Source: Aspidapion aeneum
Taxonomy: Eukaryota > Arthropoda > Insecta > Coleoptera > Brentidae
Assembly: GCA_963576565.1 (NCBI GenBank)
Contig: OY755045.1
Location: forward strand, 37,344,667-37,408,666
Reading direction: 5' to 3'
Length of the DNA: 64,000 bases
The notes under the pieces are model-generated. The model had not been told where the DNA came from. It did not search any database and worked only from the letters and a program-made list of their open reading frames with translations. A program made the translations under genes and the position numbers. This document shows positions 53,881-64,000 of this stretch, piece by piece (positions within the stretch are counted from its first letter, which is position 1; every line of letters starts with the position of its first letter).

Positions 53881-56800
53881 TTAGTGCGCATCTAAAGGTA
53901 GTGGGCACAACTTGACCACGGGACGAGTGAAAAGTCCGTGTTGTGTTTTAACAGTAGCAACTCGAATGTGATTATCCCGACCAGGATGTACAGATACTAT
54001 TCTACCCAGCAACCAGTGTAATGGCGGCCTAGTTTCATCCTTAATTAATACAAGCGTATCTAGCTGGATTTCAACCGAAGGGTCCGACCACTTAGAACGC
54101 TGTTGTAAAGTATTTAAGTACTCGAGTTTCCAACGCTTCCAGAAATCGGCATGAATTCGTTGGATAAGTTGCCAACGCTTAAGGGTATTAATTTTAAGGG
54201 TAGAAAGGTCAGGATCAGGACACGAATTAAGGGGTTCCATTGTGAGGAAATGACCCGGAGTCAAAGACGTAAGATCGTTTGGGTCAGAGCTTTGCTCACA
54301 AAGGGGTCGAGAATTGAGTAATGCCTCTATTTGGGCGAGGAGAGTATAGAGCTCTTCGAAGGTTAGTATCTGGTCACCGATGACCCGATACAAATGTGAT
54401 TTTATAGATTTGACTCCTGCTCCTGCTAGACCATTTAGGTGGGGGGCTCCCGGACTATTAAGACACCATTTGATTTTTAAGCTCTCAGAAGCTAATTTCG
54501 AAAGATTATGGAGCTCCTTAATAGCCCCAACAAAGTTTGAGCCTCTATCACTTGTGATTTGGACACAAGTGCCACGTCTAGCGACAAAGCGTCGTAAAGC
54601 GGCGATGCACGCCTCTGTGGTTAAATCCGAAACAAGCTCGATATGGATTGCCTTGACAGAAGTATCGACAAAGACTGCGATATATGATTTACCAACTTGT
54701 GCTCCACGACGTCTCTGACCTACAAAGGTTTTGATTGGGCCTGCATAGTCTAAGCAAACGTGTGAAAAACATTTTAATTGTGACGTTCTAAAAGAAGGTA
54801 AATCCGACATGTACGGAGTATACGGTTTTGGTTTTAAGCGAAAGCAGGGAATACATTGCAATAAAACCCTCTGAATAGCTCGACGTGATGACATAATCCA
54901 AAACTTTTGACGAATTAAGTATTGGACTGTGTTTATTCCGGGATGTAAATTTTCGTTATGAGTTTGAATAATGATCAATTGGGTTAATCTATGAGATTTC
55001 GGCAATAATAAGGGATGTTTTGCCTCAAAGGAGAGTTGAGAATGCCGTAAGCGTCCGCCCACTCTAAGGAAACCCAATTCGTCCAAAAAGGGCGCGAGTT
55101 TGCGAAACGGCTTAGGTAATAGCTGAGTATTTTGAATTTTTTGAATGATATCCGAAAAACACTCTTCTTGGACCCTTTTAACTAAAACAAGTAGAGCCTT
55201 GTGTAGTTCAAAAGCGGAAAAAACGCCGGATAAAGGGTCAACTGAGGTTTTTCGATTGTGAATAAGTCTTAGAAAATGACAAATGATTTTTTGAATGGTA
55301 TTTAAATTGGATATTTTATCGATTAATCTATCAAAAAAGTTTTGATTTTGAATTTCTGCCGTCAGCACCACTGAATTTTCCGGTTTTTCTTCTTTGAGAA
55401 CCTCGTCTGGAACTCCCAAAGAACGTTCATTTATAAACCTTTGAATTTGCCACTCCGTAGTGGGCAAGGTAATCCATGGAGGGCCGTGAAACCAAAGAGG
55501 GTGATTTATTAAGTTATTGGGCGACAACCCTCTGCTAGCGCAGTCGGCAGGGTTCTCGAGTGAAGTAATGTGATACCATGGGACTTCGGGGATTGTTTCT
55601 TGAATACGACTTACGCGGTTTGCCACAAAGGTCTTCCACTTGTGAGGTGAAGATGTGACCCAATGAAGCGTGACCTGTGAGTCCGAGAACGCAAGAATTT
55701 CATCGATTACGAGTAATGATGAATAGGTGCGAATTACTAGTTCGAGTAAATCAGCTAATAGAGTAGCTCCAAGTAGTTCCAAACGTGGGATTGAAATAGT
55801 GTGTAAGGGAGCAACCCTTGACTTGCCCATGACTAGAGCAGTTTTGATAATTTTATTTGGTAATTCGACGCGAACGTATACGCAAGAAGCGTATCCTAGC
55901 TCGGATGCATCGCAGAAACCTAGCAATTGACATCGTTGAATATTATTCGAAAAAATATGTCTAGGTATACAAAGATTCGAAAGAGTGGTTAATTGATTAT
56001 TGAATTGATTCCAAAGAGTTTTGATTGGATCGGGGGGTATTTCATCCCAATCAGTTTTGCATAACCAAAGTTTTTGCATAATCACTTTGGCTAAAAATGA
56101 AACAGGCGATAAGAAACCTATAGGATCCCAAATTTTAGCGATAGCCGATAAAATATTCCTTTTGGTGCAAGGTTTTTCACAAGGGGTACAAGAATAGGTA
56201 AAAGTATCTGTAGAAGGGTGCCATTGAAGGCCCAACACCTTAATCGATGTTGAAGAATCGTCTTCAAAGGTAACAGGGATCTGACAATCAGCGGGCGACA
56301 AATGTGAAAGAAGTTTCGGATTATTTGATGCCCATTTTCTTAATTCAAATTTTCCCAATTTAAGCAACGCTATGAGATTCTTTTGAAGCGATAAAGCACC
56401 TTCTAGAGAGTTAGCTCCACAGCAAATATCGTCCATGAAAATGTTATTCAAAAGGACCTGGGATGCTTCAGGATAATTCTTAGCCTCCAGGATGGCTAGT
56501 TCTCTAAGAGTTCTAATAGCTAAATAGGGACTTGAACTAACACCAAACGTCACTGTATTAAGCCTGTATTCCTGCAGGGGTTCATTGGGATCAAATCGCC
56601 AAAGTAGCCCTTGGTAGTCCCGATGAATTGGATTAATTTGAATTTGTAAAAAGTGCTGTTTTATATCAGTCAAAAATACGATAGAATAAAATCTGAATTT
56701 TAATAGAATTTCGGAAATATCGGCTTGTAATTTTGGTCCTATTAAAAGAGTTTCGTTCATGCTTAGGCCTTTCGAACCCTTAATCGAGGGGTTAAAAACC

Positions 56801-59304
56801 ACCCGGAGTTTAGTTGTTGATTGGTCAAGACGAAGGACTCCGTGATGTGGTAAATAAGAACATAACTGAGGTCTAGGTTCGGATCTTGGAATTAAAGACA
56901 TGTGCCCGTTTTTGAGATATTCTCTCATAAAATCCGAGTACATACTATAGAAATTTGAATTTTTTATTAAGCGAGATTCGAGAGACAAAAATTGACGATA
57001 GGCCACTGAATATGTGTCTCCTAGGTCAGGAGGGTCAATGTGACGAAAAGGCAAATTTACAGTAAATCGGCCCGAAATATCTCTAGTGGTAGTTTTTTGG
57101 AAAATCTTTTCACCTCTTTTTTCTTCGGGTGAGAGAAACGTTTTTGACTTAATTGATTCTAGTTCCCAAAATCTGCGAATATTAAAGTCGAGAGACTGCT
57201 CACAGGAAGTAAAGTAAGAATTGACTTGAGGTGAAATATTTATGTTTTGAGTTTGGCCCATCAAGACCCATCCAAAAACTGTCTCAAAAGCGGAGGGTAG
57301 GCCGTGAGGTCCTGGAATTCGTCCTGATTGGACGATTTCTGTGTAAAGTTGTGCACCTAAGAGTAAGTCAATTGTACCAGGGTTGTAAAATTGATTATCT
57401 GCAAGCTTTAGATTTGCAATATGACTCCAATTGGATGAATCTACCTGTACTGAGGGCATATTCGAACAGAGTTTCGGTAAAACGAAGACTTGAATAGAAA
57501 AGGTAGGCTCTTGTTGACCTAGGGCTCGAATAGTGCAAGTAGAAATGCCGTTAGTGGCCGATGAAGATTGATTTAGTCCCAGAACAGGGATCGAAATTTT
57601 GTTTTTTGGCAAGCCTAACCTGTTAAGACAAGCTTCGCTTATCAGGTTAGCTTGGCTACCGCTGTCCAGAAGTGCTCGGACAGGTTGGTAGTTACCCCGA
57701 CTATCCAGTACCTCTAATTTTATAGTCGCTAGAAGCACTGTCGTCCGGGGCGTCAAGGTGGATAACGAAGAGTATTGATTTGTAGATGTATTTGGATTCG
57801 AATTGATTTGAATTGAATTTGAACTGGGTTGAACAAAACTAGGGTTCTGTTGGCTAAGAATTGAATTTGAATTCTGATACGATAAGGTTGTGCCTGTGCT
57901 AGGCACGGCCACTTGATTTGAATTAAAACTTTGATTTAAGTTCGAATTTTGATTTGAATTTTGGCTTGAATTAACAAAGGATTGGCTTGAATTCTGACGG
58001 ATTGAATCTGTCATTTGCGATAGATGAATAAGACTATGGTGTCTATGTCGACATACCCTGCAGTTGTAGGTACTACTGCAGTCAATTACTTGATGATTTG
58101 AACGTAAACAGTTGATACATAACGATTGTTGTTTTACATAAGTAAAACGATCTGAAGGAGATTTGGAAATAAAAACACCACACTGCGAGAGTGGATGAAA
58201 AGAATTATTGCATAATTTGCACCTATAGGGTTGTTGGTTTTGTCGAAATTGAGTATTGGATTGTTTATTTGATACTTGTGAGTGCGTATGCGCTAAAAAA
58301 TTTGATGGAGGGCTTGATTTGTACTGATTATTTGAATAAGAATTATATTTTTGGTTACTAGAATTCGAATAATTTGGTTTTTGCTGTTTTGAAGTCGAAG
58401 GTTGCATATGCGTATTTTGGGGAGATAGCTGTACTGTTTCAAGAGCACGGCATTGGTTAATAAGAAACTGAATTAGATTTTGATATGTTGGAATCTCGGT
58501 AGTACTATACTTTAATTCGAAAGCGGTTCTTGTGGTTTGATCGATTTTTGATAATAAAATTGAAAATAAACAAAAACACCACGACGTTACTGGAAATTCA
58601 AGATTTTCGAGCGCCGCAATATTCTCGGAAAAGGTATCTACGACTCTAAGATCCTTTGCTGACTGGTTTCCCTTTAAAGAATTTGCATAGTATATTGAGT
58701 TCCAGTAGGTACTGGCTAAAAGTCTTTTATTTTGATAGCGATCTGTTAATACCTTCCAGGCGATTGCGTAATTACTTGCCGTTAATTTTATAGAACTTAA
58801 AATATTAAGTGGTTCGCCCTCAAGGAAGGTTAGCAAATGTTGAAATTTCCTTATATCGGAATAATTAGAGTTTTCGTGAACCAAACAAGAATAAACATCG
58901 TAAAAGGTTGGCCACTTTTTTACGTTTCCATTAAAGCAAGGTACCTTTAAAGGGCCCAGATCATCGCTACGTGAATAGTGTGAAGTTGCGGGGGTAAAAT
59001 TTGAATGAACTGAATCGGAACATAAACTCGAAAAAAGAACTTTAGCTTGGTGGTAGAATAGATCCGTATCTTTCCTAATTTTGTCCTGTACTTCGAATTC
59101 ATCATCGTCGTCGTCTTTCAAGAGACCTATGATGTCATTATGAATGTTTTTAAATTGTTCATAGTGATCATCTAACGATTCGTAAAACGCCTTAAAAATT
59201 GGCAAGGAAGAACTATCTGATTTAGCTTTTGTTCCCAAGTTATACGTTTCCGTAATACGAGATATTGAAACTTTGCGTTGATTCTCAAGCTTTTTTAACG
59301 ACAT
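53881..59304 (-). CDS. BEL/Pao Gag-Pol polyprotein, 1807 residues
   Basis: One uninterrupted frame. Gag: DUF1759-like region about residues 115-290 (FNGNVKKWPTFYDVY), Asn/Gln/Ser-rich linkers, Cys/His knuckles about 362-425. Protease: LLDSGSQA with Asp547. RT: Asp880 in FLTDIKQ and FMDD with Asp958-Asp959. RNase H: Asp1132 in GFCDAS, then RLELLGATLLADLLE and Asp1208 in SDSQVTLHW. Integrase: HNENLHPG and C-x2-C zinc region about 1450-1490, Asp1519 in LDYAGP and Asp1586 in SDRGSNF. The third catalytic position, 42 residues after Asp1586, is Gly1628 (GLAGAGVKS) where the other element in this window has Glu (GLHESGVKS). There is no envelope-like ORF. The ATG at 59304 is the first in frame and starts with a Lys/Glu-rich segment as in related Gags. 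The protein acts in cytoplasmic particles and the nucleus. Confidence 0.95.
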   Translation of the reverse strand: MSLKKLENQRKVSISRITETYNLGTKAKSDSSSLPIFKAFYESLDDHYEQFKNIHNDIIGLLKDDDDDEFEVQDKIRKDTDLFYHQAKVLFSSLCSDSVHSNFTPATSHYSRSDDLGPLKVPCFNGNVKKWPTFYDVYSCLVHENSNYSDIRKFQHLLTFLEGEPLNILSSIKLTASNYAIAWKVLTDRYQNKRLLASTYWNSIYYANSLKGNQSAKDLRVVDTFSENIAALENLEFPVTSWCFCLFSILLSKIDQTTRTAFELKYSTTEIPTYQNLIQFLINQCRALETVQLSPQNTHMQPSTSKQQKPNYSNSSNQKYNSYSNNQYKSSPPSNFLAHTHSQVSNKQSNTQFRQNQQPYRCKLCNNSFHPLSQCGVFISKSPSDRFTYVKQQSLCINCLRSNHQVIDCSSTYNCRVCRHRHHSLIHLSQMTDSIRQNSSQSFVNSSQNSNQNSNLNQSFNSNQVAVPSTGTTLSYQNSNSILSQQNPSFVQPSSNSIQINSNPNTSTNQYSSLSTLTPRTTVLLATIKLEVLDSRGNYQPVRALLDSGSQANLISEACLNRLGLPKNKISIPVLGLNQSSSATNGISTCTIRALGQQEPTFSIQVFVLPKLCSNMPSVQVDSSNWSHIANLKLADNQFYNPGTIDLLLGAQLYTEIVQSGRIPGPHGLPSAFETVFGWVLMGQTQNINISPQVNSYFTSCEQSLDFNIRRFWELESIKSKTFLSPEEKRGEKIFQKTTTRDISGRFTVNLPFRHIDPPDLGDTYSVAYRQFLSLESRLIKNSNFYSMYSDFMREYLKNGHMSLIPRSEPRPQLCSYLPHHGVLRLDQSTTKLRVVFNPSIKGSKGLSMNETLLIGPKLQADISEILLKFRFYSIVFLTDIKQHFLQIQINPIHRDYQGLLWRFDPNEPLQEYRLNTVTFGVSSSPYLAIRTLRELAILEAKNYPEASQVLLNNIFMDDICCGANSLEGALSLQKNLIALLKLGKFELRKWASNNPKLLSHLSPADCQIPVTFEDDSSTSIKVLGLQWHPSTDTFTYSCTPCEKPCTKRNILSAIAKIWDPIGFLSPVSFLAKVIMQKLWLCKTDWDEIPPDPIKTLWNQFNNQLTTLSNLCIPRHIFSNNIQRCQLLGFCDASELGYASCVYVRVELPNKIIKTALVMGKSRVAPLHTISIPRLELLGATLLADLLELVIRTYSSLLVIDEILAFSDSQVTLHWVTSSPHKWKTFVANRVSRIQETIPEVPWYHITSLENPADCASRGLSPNNLINHPLWFHGPPWITLPTTEWQIQRFINERSLGVPDEVLKEEKPENSVVLTAEIQNQNFFDRLIDKISNLNTIQKIICHFLRLIHNRKTSVDPLSGVFSAFELHKALLVLVKRVQEECFSDIIQKIQNTQLLPKPFRKLAPFLDELGFLRVGGRLRHSQLSFEAKHPLLLPKSHRLTQLIIIQTHNENLHPGINTVQYLIRQKFWIMSSRRAIQRVLLQCIPCFRLKPKPYTPYMSDLPSFRTSQLKCFSHVCLDYAGPIKTFVGQRRRGAQVGKSYIAVFVDTSVKAIHIELVSDLTTEACIAALRRFVARRGTCVQITSDRGSNFVGAIKELHNLSKLASESLKIKWCLNSPGAPHLNGLAGAGVKSIKSHLYRVIGDQILTFEELYTLLAQIEALLNSRPLCEQSSDPNDLTSLTPGHFLTMEPLNSCPDPDLSTLKINTLKRWQLIQRIHADFWKRWKLEYLNTLQQRSKWSDPSVEIQLDTLVLIKDETRPPLHWLLGRIVSVHPGRDNHIRVATVKTQHGLFTRPVVKLCPLPLDAH

Positions 59305-59855
59305 ATTGTTAATTAAAAAAAATAAAAAATATTTAAAAGGAATAAAACTAACACTTGACCCCTATTGACTTTAATCAGTCCAAAAGAGTTCAACAAGCAT
59401 ATATTTTATTATCGATTTCTCGAATAAATGCAAAAACTTATCAACAGCTGTTATCCTAGGTCGCGATTTTTCTCCCAAAATAAATGCACAGAAAACAACT
59501 TGTACCTACTACCGTTTCTCTTATTATTTACAGGTAAATATTAATTCTACTAGATGTGTTTGTTTACCTGTTAAATAAGAATAAAGCATTCAACTCACAA
59601 GCACTTTTGTTGTTTTGAATAACTATAACATATTATTTAAACAAATAACTATTATTTAAACAAATTTCGATTTTTGAATCAAAACAAACGACGTACCAAG
59701 TGCCAATTTCGGCTGCAATGAAATGTGGGTGGAGCCACCGTTAAGCCACGCAAGGGGGGACGGAACCTCCTTTCTAAACTGGACACGGCAACAAACGAAC
59801 CAACATGGCGAGGCGAAAAAATCTAATATTTCTAGCAAACAAATTTTAAAAAACT
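59305..59855 (-). other. Leader between primer site and gag
   Basis: About 550 bp, AT-rich and noncoding apart from a small ORF without features. It would hold the packaging signal if one exists, but none is identifiable by eye. Confidence 0.6.
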
Positions 59856-59873
59856 ATCCGGTTCGAAGGACCA
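59856..59873 (-). promoter_or_regulatory. Primer-binding site, tRNA-Tyr-like
   Basis: Minus-strand TGGTCCTTCGAACCGGAT begins five bases after the 5' LTR. It is complementary to a tRNA ending ATCCGGTTCGAAGGACCA, which fits the acceptor stem and T-arm of eukaryotic tRNA-Tyr (TCGAAGGACCA) with at most one mismatch. Confidence 0.75.
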
Positions 59874-59878
59874 GAAAA

Positions 59879-60361
59879 TGTTGACGTTTTGAGGGGTAGA
59901 GCTTCGGGACTGTAAGCGCGCTGGTCGTTTTATAAAATCTGGGTGCAAAAATCCTTAAAAGGACGATGTAAAAATATTAATCTTTCCGAGCCACACAAAG
60001 ACAATATAGAGGATTGGCACTCACCTTTTCAGCTGTTTCCGTCGTCCAGAGGAGCTCCTCTCGCTGGCCCAGTCGTTGCAGTCGATCCACACTAGAATCA
60101 CTTGTTTGTGTAATGGTTTAGTTTGATTTTCTAAGAATGTTATTGGATTTTTTGGTTAATAGAATTTATCACCATGCTGCGTGGTGATCTCGATAGAATA
60201 CGACAGACGAATCCTTTTTTGGTTACGCCTTTTTGCGCAGATTCATTTTTCGTAGATGGCGCTGGCGTTTTGCTTGTGCCAATCAAATTGAAATTGTGTG
60301 GGTTTTCCGAATACGGGAATTTGGCGCAAAATTTGAATTTAAAATTAAAGTTGCACGAACA
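59879..60361 (-). repeat. 5' LTR of the young BEL/Pao element
   Basis: 483 bp, same termini as the 3' LTR. Transcription would start here and run towards lower coordinates; no clear TATA box is assigned. Confidence 0.95.
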
Positions 60362-60486
60362 TATTGTTATAATTGTTTATAAATAATATTATATTAATAA
60401 AAATAGTGAGTGTCCTGCAGTTTTACGTTACTGGGCTCTTTTTGTAAGCCTAATGGTAATATTAGTATTTTTTGTCATCATACCTG

Positions 60487-60540
60487 TTCCGGTTCGGTTT
60501 GGTTCGGTTTCGGTTCGGTTCATTGAACCGAACCGAGTTT
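60487..60540. repeat. Short GGTTC-type microsatellite with inverted end
   Basis: Runs of GGTTCGGTTT are followed by ATTGAACCGAACCGAG. The same motif occurs at 6238-6268, 18236-18270 and 18345-18395. Confidence 0.75.
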
Positions 60541-61125
60541 TAAAATAAATAAAGACAATGGAAGTCCGAAATTTTATTTCTACACAATCATTGTCTACGA
60601 GTTTCAAACAAAAAATACCTGTTCCTCTTATACAATTTTGTTATCTTCCTTGTTTCATAAGATATTTAAATTCTGTGAAAATATTCTGGCATCTATTTGA
60701 TATTGTTGTCAATAATTTAACACAATGTGTGGTTCGTATGGTAAAATCAAATACAGATCTGCATTTTTTTGTTTGAAATGTAATAAAATTTTAAAAATTT
60801 TAAAATTTGGACACAGTTATTTATCCTGCTAAAAATTATCTATAAAAATAGGAAAATAATTTAGAGGCACAGCAGTGCCCCGCCAAGTATGCGCTCACTG
60901 TGGTCTTTTCTTGAAACGTCTTAGCCCATATTTGACCTATCTATCTTCGGAATGAGCTACGAAACTCAAATTTTGATAGTTTCTTGGAATTCCGTATAGG
61001 AGTAACGTACTAACGTACGAATTTTAACAAACGTCGAATTTGCCACTCATTCATTTACTTATTACTTATTCACAAACTTACAGAAATACTACAAAGCTGA
61101 AATTTGACAGACTGAGAAATTATGA
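60541..61125. other. No gene seen
   Basis: A 72-codon ORF at 60558-60776 has no support. Confidence 0.4.
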
Positions 61126-61129
61126 CCAA

Positions 61130-61255
61130 ACCCTTTGAAAAATTAAACAAAAAACCAACATTTTAATTTACTTTCCTCCCCTATACATGTAAAGTTATGT
61201 AAAACTATTATTGCCCACTTCCACAAATGATAGAAAGCTGGGCTTTGGGAACGTG
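61130..61255 (-). repeat. Dispersed copy of the 9745-10288 repeat unit
   Basis: The reverse complement shows CCCAAAGCCCAGCTTTCTAT, GGAAGTGGGCAAT and AGGGGAGGAAAGTAAATTAAA, as in 9790-9880 and 10150-10225. Confidence 0.6.
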
Positions 61256-61577
61256 AGAGATATTATACAAGTAAGTGTATTTTTTTAATACTCGCAGGTC
61301 AGATAACTGCAAAAAATCGATTCACCCTAATGTGCAATATGATAGTTAGCATTTCTCAGTGAGTTTCATCTCATATAAATTCAAATTAACTTTATAAATA
61401 AAGAAAAACCACTTAAAAAATTTGTGTCGTAGGCTTCTGGTTAAAAATAGTCTCAAATTGTAGTACCACCCCTGAGGGGTAGTTTAAAGTTCGAAAACAA
61501 TAGAAATATACTTATATACAAACATTTTCAAAGATAAACAATACGTAAATAACTCTAAACGGCTTAAAACTATAGGG

Positions 61578-61849
61578 ACTTATTGGAATAAAATCTGACT
61601 TTATTTTAGAATCGACTTTATTTTGACACATTTACACAGAAAACTAACAGCTGACCTCTCAAAATTGACATACCAAAGCTAAATTTAATAATAAAGACGC
61701 TAACTTTCATTTAATAAATACCAACACTAATAAATCCTGTTTTTAAATACAAAAAGGCCGAATTTTGAAGCAGAGCAGCTGCTTTTTATATGTAAATCTA
61801 TCAAAATAGGGTCGATTTTGAAATAAGGTCAGGTTTTATTCCAATAAGT
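61578..61849. mobile_element. 272-bp MITE-like element, copy 2
   Basis: Paralogue of 46552-46825, about 95% identical by eye, with ends ACTTATTGGAATAAAATCTG and, inverted, ACTTATTGGAATAAAACCTG. No ORF. Confidence 0.7.
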
Positions 61850-63630
61850 GTCTTATGTCTGTAGATGCATTACCTTATTAAATACGTTACTTACACCGTT
61901 CTTATTGGACATCTCCTAGTGACATTTGGAGGTATTCTTTTTATTTATGTATAACCTTTGGGTGGAAATAATTTCTTTGTTACTACGAAAAACGATGACC
62001 CATATTGCAATATTGCTAGGTATTTGTGAACAATTTATATAAATATTAAAAACTTATGCATTCACGGGAAAAATAAGTTAAATCCTCAACCAAAATCTAG
62101 ACGTGTAGGATTGTAGCACTTAGCACTGTAGACCCTTAAGTAAATACTGTTGTAAATTTTGTAATGTGGATTGGAGTGCTTGGCTATAATTTCATCTTAA
62201 TTCATTTCATGGAATACCATTTTCGCGTACTTGGCCTTTTCACATGAAATGTTTTTATTATGATCACATTTTAAGTGAAATGTTTGCAAAATAACTAGTT
62301 AATTTTGCACTAAGTACCTTTTTGCCCTGAGATTCAGAAAGATATGCAAACGTATTAGGACTTACCTTTCAATCATTCGAGATTGAAGGTTCAACCAAAG
62401 ACGTAGAAACTAAATATCATAATTTGAAAAAAAATATGTAAATTGAAATTTTCCCATACATGCCAGGACAAATATGCGGAAAAATTTGCATGTCTATAGA
62501 AAAAAAAATAGCATGTTATTACATTTTATTGTTATTTAAAAATGTCATGCATCGTGTATTTATTTTGTTAAATATTATGTTTGTTAAATATAGAGTTTGC
62601 TAAAGATTTAACTTGAACGTGAACATGGGTAATTCAAAAACTGCCAGCAAATAAGCTGCTTGAAAAAGAGGGGTTTGTTGTAAATAACGCAGCCCCCTAA
62701 AAGCATAAAAATAAATAATTGCATAAAACCACCCCGTTTTCGTACATACATTTATTTTAATCAATAAAATATAAAAGGGAGGCCTTTATATCTTGCCAGT
62801 ATAGTCTACTGTGGAACAATACACTCATTTTAAACTTTACAAAACACCCTTAGTTGGATTTTTTATTCGCATAATAAATCAAGGCACAGAACATATTTAG
62901 GACATAAAAAATTTAAAAAAAAAATGGGATTTCACGGATTTTTCAAGAGCCTCACAGCAATTTTAAAATGCGCAAAAGGCTGGAGTTATTTCTTACTTTC
63001 TACCCTTTCACTATTAGTTTACTATAGTTCTACAAAGTACAAAGCGATCCACTACTTAAATTTGCTCATTTTAATTTGCAGTAATTTTTAAAATTTTTAA
63101 CATGGTCCGTGTGACCGATAGTTACCATTAACGGTTCTATTAGTAGTGGCTGATTTACGGAAAGTATTGCAAGCTTCGGAGATTTTGAGAATGTTCTCTC
63201 AAAATGGTATGAAGAACTAGTCAGGTGAACAAAGTGACCCAAATGACAGTAGTGTGTAGTAGTGAAGAGCATTGCATCGTGTTACATGATCATGATAGTG
63301 ATAAAGAAAGCAATGAGCAGCCTAGAAGTGCAGCTGCATACTGTTTAGATTGATTTAGATGCAGAAAACTAGTTTGCTTGACTTTCATAAAAAAAGTACA
63401 TATACTGTCCTAGCGAATAAACTATTAGAGCTGCAAAATTTAGTATTTTTGCAAATTTTTTGTATTTTTTTTCCATTTTTTAGGTTTATTCCAATATAAA
63501 CTATCTTTAAGGAAATAGGAAAACATGTTTTGTAAACGAAGCAGTTTTATTTCTGGATAACTCTAAAAATTACCTGCTAGGGCCTATTTGATTTACTTAT
63601 AGTTACTTTGCAATTTGTTGGCTGTAGCAT
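61850..63630. other. 1.8 kb without a supported gene
   Basis: AT-rich. ATATAAAAGGGAGG near 62768 resembles a TATA box, but no credible ORF follows within the window. Confidence 0.35.
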
Positions 63631-63634
63631 TTTT

Positions 63635-63674
63635 CCCCAACCTGACTGGGACCTTGACCCCAACCTGACTGGGA
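63635..63674. repeat. 23-bp direct duplication
   Basis: CCCCAACCTGACTGGGA occurs at 63635 and 63658, separated by CCTTGA. It is a local slip duplication. Confidence 0.8.
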
Positions 63675-64000
63675 ATTGATATCAGGGTTTTAATGAAAAG
63701 TACTGAGGAAAGCTCGCAAAGATTGCAATCAATCATTATTTTATAATTTGAATTATTTGAAGGCAATGTTAGTGGAAACAAATATATCAATACTGCACTG
63801 TACTGTACAAGAAGTTATTTGCAATTTGTTAGTTCTGTACTGAAATGTTCTTAAAATATTCATGTTTAGCCATGTCGATATCTCGAACCATGAAAGACAG
63901 TTTGATTGTTTTAAATTTCTGGTTCGATTTTTGCTGAATTTAGGTATTTATGATTTTTTTTATACTCAATGTTCCAAGTTCCAAAGTATCAGTAATTAAT

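Larger units (their letters stand above)
53201..60361 (-). mobile_element. Nearly intact young BEL/Pao LTR retrotransposon
   Basis: A 7161-bp element flanked by the identical 5-mer TATTG (53196-53200 and 60362-60366). The LTRs are both 483 bp and differ at about three positions by my reading (two adjacent bases near 53225/59903 and one near 53537/60215), about 99.4% identity. Primer site, single gag-pol frame and polypurine tract are all in place. The insertion is recent relative to everything else here. One integrase residue appears defective, as noted under the CDS. Confidence 0.95.

Noticed and set aside
54380..54718. Plus-strand 112-codon ORF
   Set aside because: Antisense shadow of the BEL/Pao integrase region.
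62765..62815. TATAAAAGG promoter-like sequence
   Set aside because: No ORF or transcript feature follows; such strings are expected by chance in AT-rich DNA.

Overview
The window looks like repeat-dominated nuclear DNA of an insect, most likely a beetle or another species with a large, AT-rich, transposon-packed genome. The evidence is two BEL/Pao LTR retrotransposons, mariner transposases of the animal type, several truncated LINEs, a zinc-finger hAT-type fragment, and many small inverted-repeat elements in AT-rich DNA. There are no bacterial signatures. I found no convincing host gene, no tRNA or rRNA gene and no CRISPR array. Species is not determinable from what I can see.

Layout. 1-8400: foldback and MITE-type elements: a 2.7 kb foldback element (160-2887), ends of a family whose terminal repeats are arrays of GGCGCC motifs (2889-2960, 4360-4967), AT-rich palindromic repeats, and a 1.4 kb inverted-repeat element with a minisatellite (about 5955-7360). 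8400-17100: mostly noncoding, with local tandem duplications, simple repeats and two tiny LINE traces. 17130-18728: a dead LINE tail interrupted by a 1.0 kb element whose inverted ends are 16-bp tandem arrays. 19225-27160: an older repeat split by a degenerate BEL/Pao element (20669-27115) with 5-bp target-site duplications. 28384-34440: a Tc1-like end, LINE fragments, a near-perfect 99-bp-arm hairpin, a hAT-like zinc-finger fragment, a CR1/jockey-like RT fragment, and an 800-bp palindrome with a (TA)n tract.

35833-43108 is the most layered part. A mariner is split by a short insertion, which holds a 4763-bp element with GGCGCC-array ends and 8-bp target duplications. That element is filled with two opposed arrays of a roughly 125-bp satellite, and the satellite is itself interrupted by a LINE fragment with its own 10-bp target duplication. 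43475-45600 is a longer, dead copy of the same LINE family. 49568-51887 is a second mariner, also invaded by this LINE. 52457-53111 is a broken RT-associated Cys/His domain. 53201-60361 is a nearly intact, young BEL/Pao element on the minus strand: LTRs about 99.4% identical, a single 1807-codon gag-pol, and an apparent loss of the integrase catalytic glutamate. The rest is noncoding with a few dispersed repeats.

The genes do not form a pathway. The window is a record of successive transposition in which target-site duplications and paralogous empty sites give the order of several insertions.
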